A stretch of DNA of 64,000 bases from Variovorax sp. KK3 (lineage in GTDB: Bacteria > Pseudomonadota > Gammaproteobacteria > Burkholderiales > Burkholderiaceae_C), in the NCBI RefSeq assembly GCF_001984055.1, contig NZ_LYVO01000033.1, positions 1 through 64,000 of the forward strand, written 5' to 3'. Below the pieces are notes generated by a model that worked only from the letters and a program-made list of their open reading frames with translations, was not told the origin of the DNA and did no database searches. Both the position numbers and the translations under genes were made by a program. The first letter of the stretch is position 1, and each line of letters starts with the position of its first letter. This document shows, piece by piece, positions 50,737-60,479 of the stretch.

Positions 50737-51702
50737 TCAGTCGAGCTTGATGCCGACGTCCTGGATCACCTGGCGCCACTTCTCGCGCTCGCTCATCCAG
50801 AAGTCGAGCATCTGCGCCGGCGTGCCGGGCAGCGGCTCGAGCGCCAGCGCATCGAACCTCGACAGCACGGCCGGCGCCTTGAGCGCCGTCTGCAGAGCCT
50901 GGGCCCATTGCTGCACGGTTGCGGCGGACGTGCCCTTGGGCGCGACCAGGCCCTGCCACGCATAGGCTTCGTAGCCGGTGACGCCTTGCTCCGCGAGCGT
51001 CGGCACCTGGGGGTAGTTCTTCAGCCGCTCGCGGTTGGCCACTGCGATCACCTTGACCTTGCCGGCCGCGATGTGCTGCACCACGCTGCCGCTGTCGATC
51101 AGCATGAAGGGCACCTGGCCGCCGATGACGTCGATGATGGCGGCGGCGCCGCCCTTGTACGGCACGTGCGTCACCTTGAGGCCGCTGCGCTGCGCCAGCA
51201 ACTCGGTGGCCAGGTGGTGCGGCGTGCCCAGGCCCGGCGTGGCATAGCTGACCGGGTTGCCCTGCGCCTTGGCCCACGCCTGGAACTCGCGGAAGTTGTT
51301 CACCGGCACGTTGTTGTTGACGACCAGGAACAGCGGAAAGCGCGCCAGCAGCCCGACCGGCACGAAGTCGCGCTCGGCGTTGTAGTTGAGCTTGGCGAAG
51401 AGCGAGGGGTTGGCCGCCAGCGTCGCGAAGTCCGCGGTGAACATCACGTTGTTGATGTCGCGCGTGTGGGCCACGTACTCGGCCGCGATGTTGGTGCCCG
51501 CGCCGGGCTTGTTGTTGACGATGATCGTGCGGTTCAGTGTCTTGCCCATCGCTTCGGCCACGGTGCGGGCCACGGCGTCGGAGCCGCCCCCCGCGACGAA
51601 GCCAACGACCCACTCGATGGGCTTGTCCTGCTGGGCGTTGGCCACTGCGAAGGCGGGCAGCAGCGCCATCGCGAGGGATGCTTGTAGAAGTCTTCTTCTC
51701 AT
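50737..51702 (-). CDS. Bug-family solute-binding protein of the mandelate-like operon
   Basis: The 321-residue protein starts at 51702 (MRRRLLQASLAMALLPAFAV) after an AGGAG. It has a signal ending near residue 24 (ANAQ) and Bug blocks IEWVVGFVAGGGSDAVAR, NNKPGAGTNIAAEYVA, KVTHVPYKGGAAAIIDVI and AYAWQGLVAPKGTSA. The first in-frame start adds 20 residues without a signal pattern. Lying between the decarboxylase and the hydroxy-acid oxidase, it likely captures an aromatic hydroxy acid in the periplasm. No permease is present. Confidence 0.92.
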   Translation of the reverse strand: MRRRLLQASLAMALLPAFAVANAQQDKPIEWVVGFVAGGGSDAVARTVAEAMGKTLNRTIIVNNKPGAGTNIAAEYVAHTRDINNVMFTADFATLAANPSLFAKLNYNAERDFVPVGLLARFPLFLVVNNNVPVNNFREFQAWAKAQGNPVSYATPGLGTPHHLATELLAQRSGLKVTHVPYKGGAAAIIDVIGGQVPFMLIDSGSVVQHIAAGKVKVIAVANRERLKNYPQVPTLAEQGVTGYEAYAWQGLVAPKGTSAATVQQWAQALQTALKAPAVLSRFDALALEPLPGTPAQMLDFWMSEREKWRQVIQDVGIKLD

Positions 51703-51758
51703 CGTCGTCTCCTGGTGTTGAATGGATTCGGATATGTCGGTGCGCCTGGGCTTGCGCT

Positions 51759-53330
51759 TCACTGCACGTCGAGCTCCAGCAGATTGGTCGTGTTCGATGC
51801 CAGCGCTTTCTCGAAGGCCGCATGCAGATCGGCGGCCGCGCCGACCTTGCGCGCGGGGCAGCCCATGCCGATCGCCAGCGAGCAGAAGTCGAGGTCCGGC
51901 AGGTCGGTGCCTTGCACCGCGTCACCGGCCGCGAAGCCGAACACGGGCGCGAAGTCCTGCAGCGCCGCGTAGCGCCGGTTGTTGAGGATGACGAAGGTGA
52001 TGGGCAGGCCGAGCTGCTTCGCGCTCCAGATGGCCTGGATCGAATACAAGCTGGAGCCGTCGCCCATCAGGCAGACGACGCGCCGACCCGGCTTGCCCAG
52101 CGCGACGCCGACGGCAGCCGGCATGCCGTAGCCGAGGCCGCCGCTGTCCATCGTGTAGAAGGTTTCGCTTTGCGTGAAGGGAAGGTAGGCCTGCATGACC
52201 GGCCGCGCGCTCGGGGCTTCTTCGACCACGATGTCGTCGGGGCGCTTCACTTCGCCGAGCGCTTGCAGCGCATACGCCACCGACATGACGGTCGATGGCT
52301 CGGCCCGCTGCGGTGCGCGGCGCTTCCCCGGCGCTTCGCGCGCATTGGTGGGGCGATGAGTCGCCAACTCGCGCACGCTCAGGCGGATGCTGCCGACGCC
52401 AGAGGTTCCGACCGGCGTCCATGCCGCGGTCTCGGGGTTGTCGGTGATCTGGTAGAGCGCCGCGCCGTCCGGCACGTGCGGGCCGTCGCCTTCCACGTGG
52501 TACGTGAATGCGGGCGCACCGATGGCCAGGATGACGTCGTGGCCGCTCAACAGTGCGACGATGTTTTCCCTGTGCGCGGGCAGGAAGCCTGCGAAGAGGC
52601 GGTGGTCTTCGGGAAAGCTGCAGCGACCGGACATGGGCGCGGCCCAGACGCGCGCGTTGTGCAACTCCGCCAATCGGATGACGTCGTCCCATGCGCCGTC
52701 GCGGTCCACTGCGCCGCCCACCACCAAGGCCGGGCGCTGCGAGGCATCGAGCGCATGGGCGATCTTCTCGAGCGTGTCGGGCTGCACGCGCAATTCGGTG
52801 CTCACGTCGCGGGCCGGCACGTATTCGGCCGGCCTGTCCCAGTCGTCGACGGGAATCGACACGAACACGGGGCCACGCGGCGGAAGCATCGCCAAGTAGT
52901 AGGCGCGCGCGATGGCGGGCGGCACGTCCTCCGCGCGGGCGGGCTCGACGCTCCACTTCACGTAGGGCTTGGGCAGCTCGACTGCCTGGTTCGATGCGAG
53001 GAAGGGGCTGAAGGGCAGGATGGACCGCGCCTGCTGGCCGGCCGTGATCACCATCGGCGTCTGGTTCTTGTGGGCCGTGAAGATGTTGCCCATGGCATTG
53101 CCGACGCCGGCTGCCGAATGCAGGTTGACGAAAGACGCGCGGCGCGTGGCCTGGGCATAGCCGTCGGCCATGCCGACGACGGTCGCTTCCTGAAGCCCCA
53201 GGACGTACCTGAAGTCGGACGGGAAGTTGCGAAAGAGCGGCAACTCCGTCGAGCCCGGGTTGGCGAACACCGACGTCATTCCGAACCTGCGCATCAAGTC
53301 CAGGACCGAGTCCCGCACCGTGGTCTGCAT
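51759..53330 (-). CDS. mdlC: Benzoylformate decarboxylase (ThDP-dependent)
   Basis: The 523-residue ThDP enzyme decarboxylates benzoylformate to benzaldehyde and CO2. It matches the active site of Pseudomonas putida BFD: Ser27 in NPGSTELPLF, Glu48 in GLQEAT, His71 in NLHSAAG and His278 in GAPAFTYH. The cofactor motif is GDGSSLYSIQAIWSA ending at ILNN. These residues favour benzoylformate over acetolactate or oxalyl-CoA relatives. A GGAGG precedes the start. It is the first gene of the minus-strand operon and divergent from a LysR gene. Confidence 0.88.
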   Translation of the reverse strand: MQTTVRDSVLDLMRRFGMTSVFANPGSTELPLFRNFPSDFRYVLGLQEATVVGMADGYAQATRRASFVNLHSAAGVGNAMGNIFTAHKNQTPMVITAGQQARSILPFSPFLASNQAVELPKPYVKWSVEPARAEDVPPAIARAYYLAMLPPRGPVFVSIPVDDWDRPAEYVPARDVSTELRVQPDTLEKIAHALDASQRPALVVGGAVDRDGAWDDVIRLAELHNARVWAAPMSGRCSFPEDHRLFAGFLPAHRENIVALLSGHDVILAIGAPAFTYHVEGDGPHVPDGAALYQITDNPETAAWTPVGTSGVGSIRLSVRELATHRPTNAREAPGKRRAPQRAEPSTVMSVAYALQALGEVKRPDDIVVEEAPSARPVMQAYLPFTQSETFYTMDSGGLGYGMPAAVGVALGKPGRRVVCLMGDGSSLYSIQAIWSAKQLGLPITFVILNNRRYAALQDFAPVFGFAAGDAVQGTDLPDLDFCSLAIGMGCPARKVGAAADLHAAFEKALASNTTNLLELDVQ

Positions 53331-53417
53331 GAAGTGCCTCCGTTGTTGGAGCGGAGTATTCCGGGCGCGGCCTGCCTTGAATATTGCTTTATCGCGAGAA
53401 AGTCATAACCTCCGGGC

Positions 53418-54329
53418 ATGACTTTCGAGATGCAGCAGATCATCGCCTTCAATGCGATCGTGTCCTCGGGCAGCCTGGGCCGCGCGGCGAATGCGTTGAA
53501 CATCACGCAGCCGGCCTTGAGCCGGACGATCCGCCGGCTCGAAGAGCAGGTCGGGGCGCCGCTGTTCGAGCGGCACTCCAAGGGCATGCAGCTGACGGAC
53601 GTGGGCCAGGCGCTGATGCCGCATGCGTCGATGCTGCAGCGCGAATCGGAACAGGCCCGCGAAGAGATCCAGGCCATGCTGGGCCTGGCACGGGGAACGA
53701 TCCGCGTCGGCGCCGTCGCGAGCATCGCATGCCATGTGCTGCCGCTGGCCATCGGCTCGGTGACGAGCAAGTGGCCCAGGCTCAAGGTGCAGATCATCGA
53801 AGGCGTCTGGGACCGGCTGGCCAACGCGCTGGTGTCGCGCGAGATCGATCTCGCACTCGCGGTCGAGGCCGATGCCGGTGAGGACATCGAGCCCGTCAAG
53901 GACTGCCGCTGGTTCGACAGCAGCACGGTCGTCGCGAGCCGGCGGCATCCGTTGCGCAAGCGGCGCAAGCTCACGCTGGCGGACACGCTCGGCGAGCGCT
54001 GGGCGCTCATGCCCAAGGGCACCGAGCCCTACGAGCACTTGAAGCGGATGTTGAGCCGGCAGGGCCTGCCGATGCCCAACATCGTGGTCGAGACGCGGTC
54101 TGTCACCAGCCTGAAGAGCCTGATCTCGCACTCGGGCTTCATCGGCTGGATGCCCGAGCCGATGTTCGACGCCGACCTCAAGGCGGGCATGATCGACTCG
54201 TTGAATATCGCGGGCGCCGACGACAAGCGGACGCTCACCGCGTTCCGCCGGCGCGGCGGCATCCTGCCTGCGCCCGCGGTCAAGCTGCTGGACGAGTTGC
54301 GTGCGATGACTTCGGCGCGGTCGAAGTAA
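53418..54329 (+). CDS. LysR-family regulator of the mandelate-like operon
   Basis: The 303-residue protein has a LysR N-terminus (MQQIIAFNAIVSSGSLGRAA, NITQPALSRTIRRLEEQVG) and effector-domain blocks TIRVGAVASIACHVLP, EIDLALAVEADAGE and ISHSGFIGWMPEPMFD. It is divergent from mdlC with 87 bases between starts. That gap contains an A/T-rich patch (TTGAATATTGCTTTATCG) with CTTT...AAAG symmetry that could be its site. Control of mdlC-Bug-oxidase by an aromatic inducer is inferred. Confidence 0.9.
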   Translation: MTFEMQQIIAFNAIVSSGSLGRAANALNITQPALSRTIRRLEEQVGAPLFERHSKGMQLTDVGQALMPHASMLQRESEQAREEIQAMLGLARGTIRVGAVASIACHVLPLAIGSVTSKWPRLKVQIIEGVWDRLANALVSREIDLALAVEADAGEDIEPVKDCRWFDSSTVVASRRHPLRKRRKLTLADTLGERWALMPKGTEPYEHLKRMLSRQGLPMPNIVVETRSVTSLKSLISHSGFIGWMPEPMFDADLKAGMIDSLNIAGADDKRTLTAFRRRGGILPAPAVKLLDELRAMTSARSK

Positions 54330-54356
54330 CCGGGGCGTCGGCCGGCTCGCTGTGCG

Positions 54357-55226
54357 TCAGAGGTCCGTGCGCAGCTTCCAGATCTCGGGGAACAGCACCA
54401 CGTCGAGCATCTTGCGCAGGTAGCTCACGCCGCCCGTGCCGCCGGTGCCGCGCTTGAAGCCGATCACGCGCTCCACCGTGGTGACGTGGCGGAAGCGCCA
54501 GAGGCGGAAGGCGTCTTCGAGATCCGTCAGCTCCTCGCCGAGCTGGTACAGGTCCCAGTGGTTCTTGGGGTCGCGGTAGACCACGAGCCAGGCTTGCTCG
54601 ACGCCGTCGCTGGGCTCGTAGGGCCGGGTCCAGTCGCGCTCGACGTGGTCGGCCGGAACGTCGAGGCCCCGCCGCGCGAGCAGGCGCAATGCCTCGTCGT
54701 AGAGCGAAGGTGCGCGCCAGGCTGCTTCGACCTCGGCCAGCAGCTCGGGGCGGTGCGAATGCGGCTTGAGCATGGCCGCGTTCTTGTTGCCGAGCGCGAA
54801 TTCGATGCAGCGGTATTGCCAGCTCTGGAAGCCGCTGGAACTGCCCAGGTAGGGCCGCATGGCGCTGTACTCGGGGGGCGTCATGGTGGCCAGCACGTCC
54901 CACGCGTGCACCAGCTGCTCCATGATGCGCGACACCCGCGCCAGCATCTTGAAGGCGCTGGCGAGTTCGTCCTCGGCGATGTTGCGGATGGCCGCGCGCA
55001 GCTCGTGCAGCATGAGCTTCATCCACAGCTCGCTGGTCTGGTGCTGCACGATGAACAGCAGCTCGTCGTGCGCCGGCGAGCGCGGGTGCTGGGCGTTGAG
55101 GATGGCGTCGAGGCCCAGGTAGTCGCTGTAGCTCATCGAGGCGCTGAAGTCGAGCTTCGCGCCTTCGTCGTGGACGATGCGTTCGGTGGGCGAAGAAGCC
55201 GCTTCGGGCGGGCGTGTGGTGCTCAT
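54357..55226 (-). CDS. kynA: Tryptophan 2,3-dioxygenase
   Basis: KynA opens the indole ring of tryptophan with O2 to N-formylkynurenine using heme. The 289-residue protein has [20 protein letters not shown] (distal region, core QTSELWMKL) and [18 protein letters not shown]. The proximal-heme signature is [18 protein letters not shown] followed by GVSYL. Its length is typical. It follows kynU by ten bases and is convergent with the LysR gene. Confidence 0.97.
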   Translation of the reverse strand: MSTTRPPEAASSPTERIVHDEGAKLDFSASMSYSDYLGLDAILNAQHPRSPAHDELLFIVQHQTSELWMKLMLHELRAAIRNIAEDELASAFKMLARVSRIMEQLVHAWDVLATMTPPEYSAMRPYLGSSSGFQSWQYRCIEFALGNKNAAMLKPHSHRPELLAEVEAAWRAPSLYDEALRLLARRGLDVPADHVERDWTRPYEPSDGVEQAWLVVYRDPKNHWDLYQLGEELTDLEDAFRLWRFRHVTTVERVIGFKRGTGGTGGVSYLRKMLDVVLFPEIWKLRTDL

Positions 55227-55236
55227 GGTCCTGCCC

Positions 55237-56520
55237 TCAGGTCACGGCGAGCCTCTGGTTGAACTCGGGGCGCTTCCACTCGTCGAGCTCGACCACCTGC
55301 ACCAGGTGCTCCACGGCATTCCAGACATCGACGAAGCCCAGGTATAGCGGCGTGAAGCCGAAGCGCAGGATGTCGGGCATCTGGCTGTCGCCGGCGCGGT
55401 AGTCGCCGATGACGCCGCGCGCGATCAGCGCCTGCACGATGGCATAGGCGCCGGGGCCGTTGTCGGCGAGCGCCAGGCAGACCTGCGAGCCGCGCTGCAC
55501 ATGCGCGCGCGGCGTGATCAGCGCGAAGCGGCCGGGGCAGCGTTCTTCCACCAGCGTGATGAAGGCATCGGTCAGCGCCAGCGACTTGGTGCGCAGCGCG
55601 GCCATGCTGCCGCGGCCGGCGTCGTGGGCCTCGGCCGCGAGCACGCTGTCGAGCCCGCATTCGAGCGCCGACAGCGAAATGATCGGCTGCGTGCCGCACA
55701 GGTAGCGCGCCACGCCCTGGGCCGGGCGGTAGTGCGGCGAGAACTCGAAGGGCGCCGCGTGGCCGAACCAGCCCGACAGCGGCTGCTCGAAGCGGCTCGC
55801 ATGGCGCGCATGCACCCAGACGAAGGCCGGCGCGCCGGGGCCGCCGTTGAGGTACTTGTAGCCGCAGCCGATCGCGAAGTCGGCATCGCAGTCGTTGAGC
55901 GCCACCGGCACGGCGCCAGCGCTGTGCGCAAGGTCCCATACCGCGAGCGCGCCGGCGGCATGGGCGGCGGCGGTGAGCGCCTTCATGTCGTGCATGGCAC
56001 CGGTGCGGTAGTTGACGTGGGTCAGCATCAGCACGGCGAATTCATCGTTCATCGCCGCGGGCAACTCGCTCGCGTCGTCCACGAGTTTCAGCGTGAAGCC
56101 GCGCTCGCGGCACAGCGATTCGGCGATGTAGAGGTCGGTGGGGAAGTTGCTGCGTTCGCTGACGACGACCTTTCGGCCGCTGTTCTTCATCTGGGTCAGC
56201 GCGGCGAACAGCACCTTGTAGAGATTGACGGAGGTGCCGTCGGTACACACCACTTCGCCGGGCGCGGCGCCGATCAGGCGCGCGAGCTTGTCGCCCAGGC
56301 GCTGGGGCAGGTCGATCCAGCGGGCGCTGTTCCAGGAGCGGATCAGGCCCTCGCCCCATTCCTGGCTCACGACCTCGGCGATGCGCGCGGGGGCCGCGCG
56401 GGGCAGCACGCCCAGCGAATTGCCGTCGAGGTAGATCACGCCCTCGGGCAGGATGAAATGGCCGCGCAGGGCGGCGAGCGGGTCTTCGGCGTCGAGGCGC
56501 CGGCAGTCGTCGAGGTTCAT
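55237..56520 (-). CDS. kynU: Kynureninase
   Basis: KynU cleaves kynurenine to anthranilate and alanine with PLP. The 427-residue protein starts [20 protein letters not shown]. The PLP lysine is in [27 protein letters not shown] and [17 protein letters not shown] (with the PLP-stabilising Asp) are also conserved. The start at 56520 overlaps the kynB stop by four bases (ATGA). The long open frame that continues upstream is kynB out of frame. Confidence 0.97.
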   Translation of the reverse strand: MNLDDCRRLDAEDPLAALRGHFILPEGVIYLDGNSLGVLPRAAPARIAEVVSQEWGEGLIRSWNSARWIDLPQRLGDKLARLIGAAPGEVVCTDGTSVNLYKVLFAALTQMKNSGRKVVVSERSNFPTDLYIAESLCRERGFTLKLVDDASELPAAMNDEFAVLMLTHVNYRTGAMHDMKALTAAAHAAGALAVWDLAHSAGAVPVALNDCDADFAIGCGYKYLNGGPGAPAFVWVHARHASRFEQPLSGWFGHAAPFEFSPHYRPAQGVARYLCGTQPIISLSALECGLDSVLAAEAHDAGRGSMAALRTKSLALTDAFITLVEERCPGRFALITPRAHVQRGSQVCLALADNGPGAYAIVQALIARGVIGDYRAGDSQMPDILRFGFTPLYLGFVDVWNAVEHLVQVVELDEWKRPEFNQRLAVT

Positions 56521-57161
56521 GGTCTTCGAGTGGGGAGTTCGCGCAGCACGGCGCGCACGGGGGAGGCATCGGCCGTCACCAGCTTGAGCGGCAGCGCGAT
56601 CAGTTCGTAGTCGCCTTCGGGCACGTCGTCGAGCACCAGGTTCTCGAGCACGCGCAGGCCGAGGCGGCGGATGACCTGGTGGCTGTCGAGCGTCTTGCTG
56701 TCGGCCGGGTCGATGCTGGCGGTGTCGATGCCGATCAACGTGACGCCGAGTCCGGCCAGACGTTCGATGGTGGACGGCGCGTAGGCGGCGAGGGCGCCGT
56801 CCCAGCGGTCGACGGGCGCCTGGCGATAGGTGCGCACGAGCACGCGCGGCGGCAGGTCTCCGGCGGCGTGCGCGATGTGGGCCCATTCGACCAGCGGCCC
56901 GACGTCGATCGCATGGATCACGCGGCAGGGGCCGAGGTAGGGCGCCAGGTCCACCGCGCCGATGGTCTGGCCTGCAGGGTCGTAGTGCAGGGGCGCGTCG
57001 GCGTGCGCGCCGACGTGCGGCGAGAGCGTGATTTCGCTGACGTTGACCGGGCAGCCCGGCGCGATGGTCGCGGCCCAGCGCTGGCGATAGGGCGTGTCGC
57101 CGGGAAACACCGGCGCGCCTTCGAGCACGGGCGGCGAGATATCCCAGATGCGTTGGTTCAT
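56517..57161 (-). CDS. kynB: Kynurenine formamidase
   Basis: KynB hydrolyses N-formylkynurenine to kynurenine. The 214-residue cyclase-fold protein starts [20 protein letters not shown]. It has the metal-binding [12 protein letters not shown] (HxGxHxDxPxH) and [19 protein letters not shown]. It is the first gene of kynB-kynU-kynA, which converts tryptophan to anthranilate. A short inverted repeat 42 bases upstream of the start may bind a regulator such as an Lrp/AsnC KynR protein; none is encoded in the window. Confidence 0.97.
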   Translation of the reverse strand: MNQRIWDISPPVLEGAPVFPGDTPYRQRWAATIAPGCPVNVSEITLSPHVGAHADAPLHYDPAGQTIGAVDLAPYLGPCRVIHAIDVGPLVEWAHIAHAAGDLPPRVLVRTYRQAPVDRWDGALAAYAPSTIERLAGLGVTLIGIDTASIDPADSKTLDSHQVIRRLGLRVLENLVLDDVPEGDYELIALPLKLVTADASPVRAVLRELPTRRP

Positions 57162-57203
57162 GGCGCGAAGGTAGCGCCGCGCGAGGAGTCGTGGTGTCGG
57201 TTA

Positions 57204-57221
57204 TTTCCAACAGGGTGGAAA
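57204..57221. promoter_or_regulatory. Inverted repeat upstream of kynB
   Basis: TTTCCA and TGGAAA arms are separated by six bases, 42 bases before the kynB start in the argF-kynB gap. The spacing suits a dimeric regulator. Kyn operons of betaproteobacteria are known to respond to kynurenine through KynR; linking this site to KynR is inference. Confidence 0.5.
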
Positions 57222-57260
57222 CAAGCCGCAGGGCCGCGGCTCGGGGTTCGACGTCGGGAT

Positions 57261-58193
57261 TCAGTCCGGCTGGCGGCCTAGCAGCAGGTACTCCATCAGC
57301 GCCTTTTGCGCATGCATGCGGTTTTCGGCCTCGTCCCACACCACCGATTGCGGGCCGTCGATGACTTCGGCCTGCACTTCCTCGCCGCGGTGCGCGGGCA
57401 GGCAGTGCATGAAGAGGGCGTCGGGCTGGGCCGCGCGCATCATGTCTTCGTCCACGCACCAGTCGGCGAAGGCGGCGCGGCGGGCCTCGTTCTCAGCCTC
57501 GTAGCCCATGCTGGTCCACACGTCGGTGGTCACCAGGTCGGCGCCGCGGCAGGCTTCCATCGGGTCCTTGAACACGCGGTAGCTGTCGGCCGAGCGGATG
57601 CCGGCGATCGACTGGTCGACCTCGTAGCCGCTGGGCGTGCTCACGTGCACCTTGAAGCCGAGGATCTCGCTGGCCTGCAGCCAGGTGTTGGCCATGTTGT
57701 TGCCGTCGCCCACCCAGGCCACCGTGCGGCCCTTGATCGAGCCGCGGTGCTCGATGTACGTGAAGATGTCGGCCAGGATCTGGCAGGGGTGGAACTCGTT
57801 GGTCAACCCGTTGATGACCGGCACGCGCGAATGCGCCGCGAAAGATTCGATCTTGGTCTGCTCGTAGGTGCGGATCATCACCAGGTCGACCATGCGGCTG
57901 ATGACCTTGGCGCTGTCTTCGATGGGCTCGGCGCGGCCGAGCTGGCTGTCGCCGGTGGTCAGGTGCACCACGCTGCCGCCGAGCTGGTACATGCCGGCCT
58001 CGAAGCTCACGCGGGTGCGTGTGGACGCCTTCTCGAAGATCATGGCCAGCGTGCGGTCGGTGAGCGGCTGGTGCCGTTCATAGGCCTTGAACTTCTTCTT
58101 GATGAGTGCGGCGCGCTCGAAGAGGTAGCCGTAGTCGTCGGCCGTGAAGTCGGAAAACTGCAGGTAGTGGCGAAGGGCCGGTCCGTTGCTCAT
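57261..58193 (-). CDS. argF: Ornithine carbamoyltransferase
   Basis: ArgF makes citrulline from ornithine and carbamoyl phosphate. The 310-residue protein has the carbamoyl-phosphate motif [12 protein letters not shown], the [15 protein letters not shown] block and [11 protein letters not shown] for ornithine. The start at 58193 overlaps the argD stop by four bases (ATGA), so the two arginine genes are coupled. The start was fixed by family alignment; the longer frame upstream is argD out of frame. Confidence 0.97.
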   Translation of the reverse strand: MSNGPALRHYLQFSDFTADDYGYLFERAALIKKKFKAYERHQPLTDRTLAMIFEKASTRTRVSFEAGMYQLGGSVVHLTTGDSQLGRAEPIEDSAKVISRMVDLVMIRTYEQTKIESFAAHSRVPVINGLTNEFHPCQILADIFTYIEHRGSIKGRTVAWVGDGNNMANTWLQASEILGFKVHVSTPSGYEVDQSIAGIRSADSYRVFKDPMEACRGADLVTTDVWTSMGYEAENEARRAAFADWCVDEDMMRAAQPDALFMHCLPAHRGEEVQAEVIDGPQSVVWDEAENRMHAQKALMEYLLLGRQPD

Positions 58194-59395
58194 GGCGTCG
58201 GCTCCGCGAGGAAGGCCTTCACGATCGGCACGAGGATCGCGATGATCTCGTCGGCTTCGGCCACGCTGAGGATCAGCGGCGGCACCAGGCGGATCACGCT
58301 GTCGGCCGTGACGCTGAGCAGCAGGCCGGCGTCGCAGGCGCGGTTGAGGATCACGCCGCAGGGGCGGTCGAGCTCGATGCCGAGCATGAGGCCCTGGCCG
58401 CGGATGTCCTTCACGCCGGGCAGGGTGCCCAACTCGCGCTGGAGGGCGCTCTTGAGGTGCTCGCCCACGTTGGCCGCGTTCTCGAGCAGCTTGTGCTCTT
58501 CCATGATGCGGATGGTCTCGATGCCGGCCCGCATGGCGAGCGGGTTGCCGCCGAAGGTGGTGCCGTGGTTGCCGGGGCCGAAGATGTTGGCGGCACGCGG
58601 GCCGGCCACCACCGCGCCGATCGGCACGCCCGAGCCCAGGCCCTTGGCGAGCGGCATCACGTCGGGCTTGATGCCGGCCCATTGGTGCGCGAACCACTTG
58701 CCGGTGCGGCCCATGCCGCACTGCACCTCGTCGATCATCATCAGCCAGTCGCGCTCGTCGCAGAGCTGGCGCACCTGGCGCAGGTATTCAAGGCGCATCG
58801 GGTGGATGCCGCCTTCGCCCTGGATGGTCTCGAAGAACACGGCGACCACGTTGGGGTTGCCATCGGTGGCCTTCTTGAGGGCCTCGATGTCGTTGAGCGG
58901 CACCCGGATGAAGCCCTCGACCAGCGGGCCGAAGCCCTTCTGCACCTTGGGATTGCCGGTGGCCGACAGGGTGGCGATGCTGCGGCCGTGGAAGGCGGCT
59001 TCGTACACCACGATCTCGGGGCGCTCGATGCCCTTGTCATGGCCGAACTTGCGTGCCAGCTTGAGCGCAGCCTCGTTGGCCTCGAGGCCGGTGCAGCAGA
59101 AGAAGGCGTTGGTGAGGCCCGACAGCTCGGTCAGCTTGGTCGCCAGTTTTTCCTGGCCGGGCACGTGGTAGTAGTTGGAGCTGTGGATCAGCTTGCTGAT
59201 CTGATCCTGCAGGGCAGGCACCAGCTCGGGATGGTTGTGGCCCAGCGTGTTGACCGCGATGCCGCCGAGCCCGTCCAGGTAGGCTCGGCCCTCGGTGTCC
59301 CAGACTCGGCAGCCCTGGCCGTGCGACAGCGCGATCGGCAGGCGGCCATAGGTATTCATGACATGGGGCGACGAGGGGGCGGCATTGGCGCTCAT
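58190..59395 (-). CDS. argD: Acetylornithine aminotransferase
   Basis: ArgD transaminates N-acetylglutamate semialdehyde to N-acetylornithine, and often acts on succinyldiaminopimelate for lysine. The 401-residue class III PLP enzyme has FFCCTGLEANEAALKLAR, DEVQCGMGRTGKWFAHQW and the PLP lysine in MPLAKGLGSGVPIGA. The start at 59395 has CGGAG eight bases upstream and fits the family; the first in-frame start is 82 codons earlier in non-conserved sequence. Confidence 0.95.
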   Translation of the reverse strand: MSANAAPSSPHVMNTYGRLPIALSHGQGCRVWDTEGRAYLDGLGGIAVNTLGHNHPELVPALQDQISKLIHSSNYYHVPGQEKLATKLTELSGLTNAFFCCTGLEANEAALKLARKFGHDKGIERPEIVVYEAAFHGRSIATLSATGNPKVQKGFGPLVEGFIRVPLNDIEALKKATDGNPNVVAVFFETIQGEGGIHPMRLEYLRQVRQLCDERDWLMMIDEVQCGMGRTGKWFAHQWAGIKPDVMPLAKGLGSGVPIGAVVAGPRAANIFGPGNHGTTFGGNPLAMRAGIETIRIMEEHKLLENAANVGEHLKSALQRELGTLPGVKDIRGQGLMLGIELDRPCGVILNRACDAGLLLSVTADSVIRLVPPLILSVAEADEIIAILVPIVKAFLAEPTP

Positions 59396-59594
59396 GGGAT
59401 CTCCGGTACAGGGGAAGAGGGATTCTAGGGGTGGGTTTTGACAGCGTCGTTGAGGATTGCGCATCACAGCAATGTCCCGCTCCCACGTCGTGAGAGGGGC
59501 GGTGGATAGAATCCTTTGTGCAGCGCAGCACGTGGCTGCATCATCACTGCGTCCCCCCGCGTCATCCGGCTTATCCGGTGTTTCCCCGCGATCC

Positions 59595-59927
59595 ATGGTC
59601 TCTCCCTCCGCCAAAGAAGTCTTCATCCAGGGCATCACCAAAGATGGCCGGACCTTTCGCCCGAGCGACTGGGCGGAGCGGCTGGCTGGCGTGATGTGCT
59701 CGTTTCGTCCCGGCGGCCCGCAGCCGGGCAGCCATCTGAGCTATTCGCCGTGGTGCGTGCCGACGGTCGTCAACGGCATCAAGTGCGTGGTGGTGAGTCG
59801 CGAATTGCGCGACGCCGAGGTGATGGCCTGGGACTTCGTCATGAACTTCGCCCGCGACAACGACCTGCAGGTGGCCGAGGCCTGCCTGGTGCCCGACGTT
59901 CCGCCGCCAGCCGGGCTTCGCCAATAG
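59595..59927 (+). CDS. DUF3579 family protein
   Basis: The 110-residue protein starts MVSPSAKEVFIQGITKDGRT and has FRPSDWAERLAGVMCSFRP, YSPWCVPTVVNGIKCVVVS and MAWDFVMNFARDNDLQV. This is the conserved betaproteobacterial family DUF3579, of unknown role. Upstream in-frame codons to 59457 are not conserved. It lies between argD and rpsT and ends before a bidirectional terminator. Confidence 0.9.
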   Translation: MVSPSAKEVFIQGITKDGRTFRPSDWAERLAGVMCSFRPGGPQPGSHLSYSPWCVPTVVNGIKCVVVSRELRDAEVMAWDFVMNFARDNDLQVAEACLVPDVPPPAGLRQ

Positions 59928-59952
59928 GCCGCTGTCCGAACCCTTGCGCCCA

Positions 59953-59980
59953 TGAAAAAACCGCCCGAAGGCGGTTTTTC
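59953..59980. terminator. Bidirectional terminator between the DUF3579 gene and rpsT
   Basis: A stem AAAAACCGCC/GGCGGTTTTT with a four-base loop has A residues on one side and T residues on the other. It can end transcription from both convergent genes. Confidence 0.92.
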
Positions 59981-60049
59981 ACTTTGCTGCAGCGCACCCC
60001 GATCAAACGGCGGACTGGCGGGTGGCCGGTCCGGGCTTGCCTGATGACG

Positions 60050-60361
60050 TCAGGCGGCGGCCTTCTCGGCGAGAGCCAGGCCCTTGACCTTGGCTGCCAG
60101 GCGGCTCTTGTCGCGAGACGCCTTGTTCTTGTGGAAGATGCCCTTGTCGGCGACGCTGTCGACGATGCTCTGGGCCTTGGCGAACAGTTCAGCCGCCTTG
60201 GTCTTGTCGCCGGCCACGACGGCCTTCTCGACGTTCTTCACCGCGGTGCGGTATTTGGAGCGCAGCGAGGTGTTCGCTGCATTGAGTTTGGTGTCCTGGC
60301 GGACGCGTTTGCGGCCCGACGCGAGGCGTGGGTTCTTCTTTTTGGGCTTGGTGGATGCCAT
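60050..60361 (-). CDS. rpsT: 30S ribosomal protein S20
   Basis: S20 binds 16S rRNA early in 30S assembly. The 103-residue protein starts [19 protein letters not shown] and has [17 protein letters not shown] and [20 protein letters not shown]. It is slightly longer than the E. coli protein through an Ala-rich end. AAGGA lies upstream. It is divergent from murJ, the usual betaproteobacterial pairing. Confidence 0.98.
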   Translation of the reverse strand: MASTKPKKKNPRLASGRKRVRQDTKLNAANTSLRSKYRTAVKNVEKAVVAGDKTKAAELFAKAQSIVDSVADKGIFHKNKASRDKSRLAAKVKGLALAEKAAA

Positions 60362-60479
60362 GGCTGGTGTTCCTTACAGTGTCTGGAGATGATGCAGCAA
60401 AGCCCTCGATTATAGCCAGGCCCGGCTGGGCGGGCGCCAGGCCCCGGACGACGATGCCCCGGCACATACACTTCCGGCC

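Noticed and set aside
37300-54330. Accessory region considered as a genomic island
   Set aside because: No integrase, tRNA edge, direct repeats or visible composition change; the genes are ordinary for Burkholderiales catabolic regions.
59438-59466. TTGACA upstream of the DUF3579 gene as a promoter
   Set aside because: The -35 match is perfect but no acceptable -10 lies at 16-18 bases.
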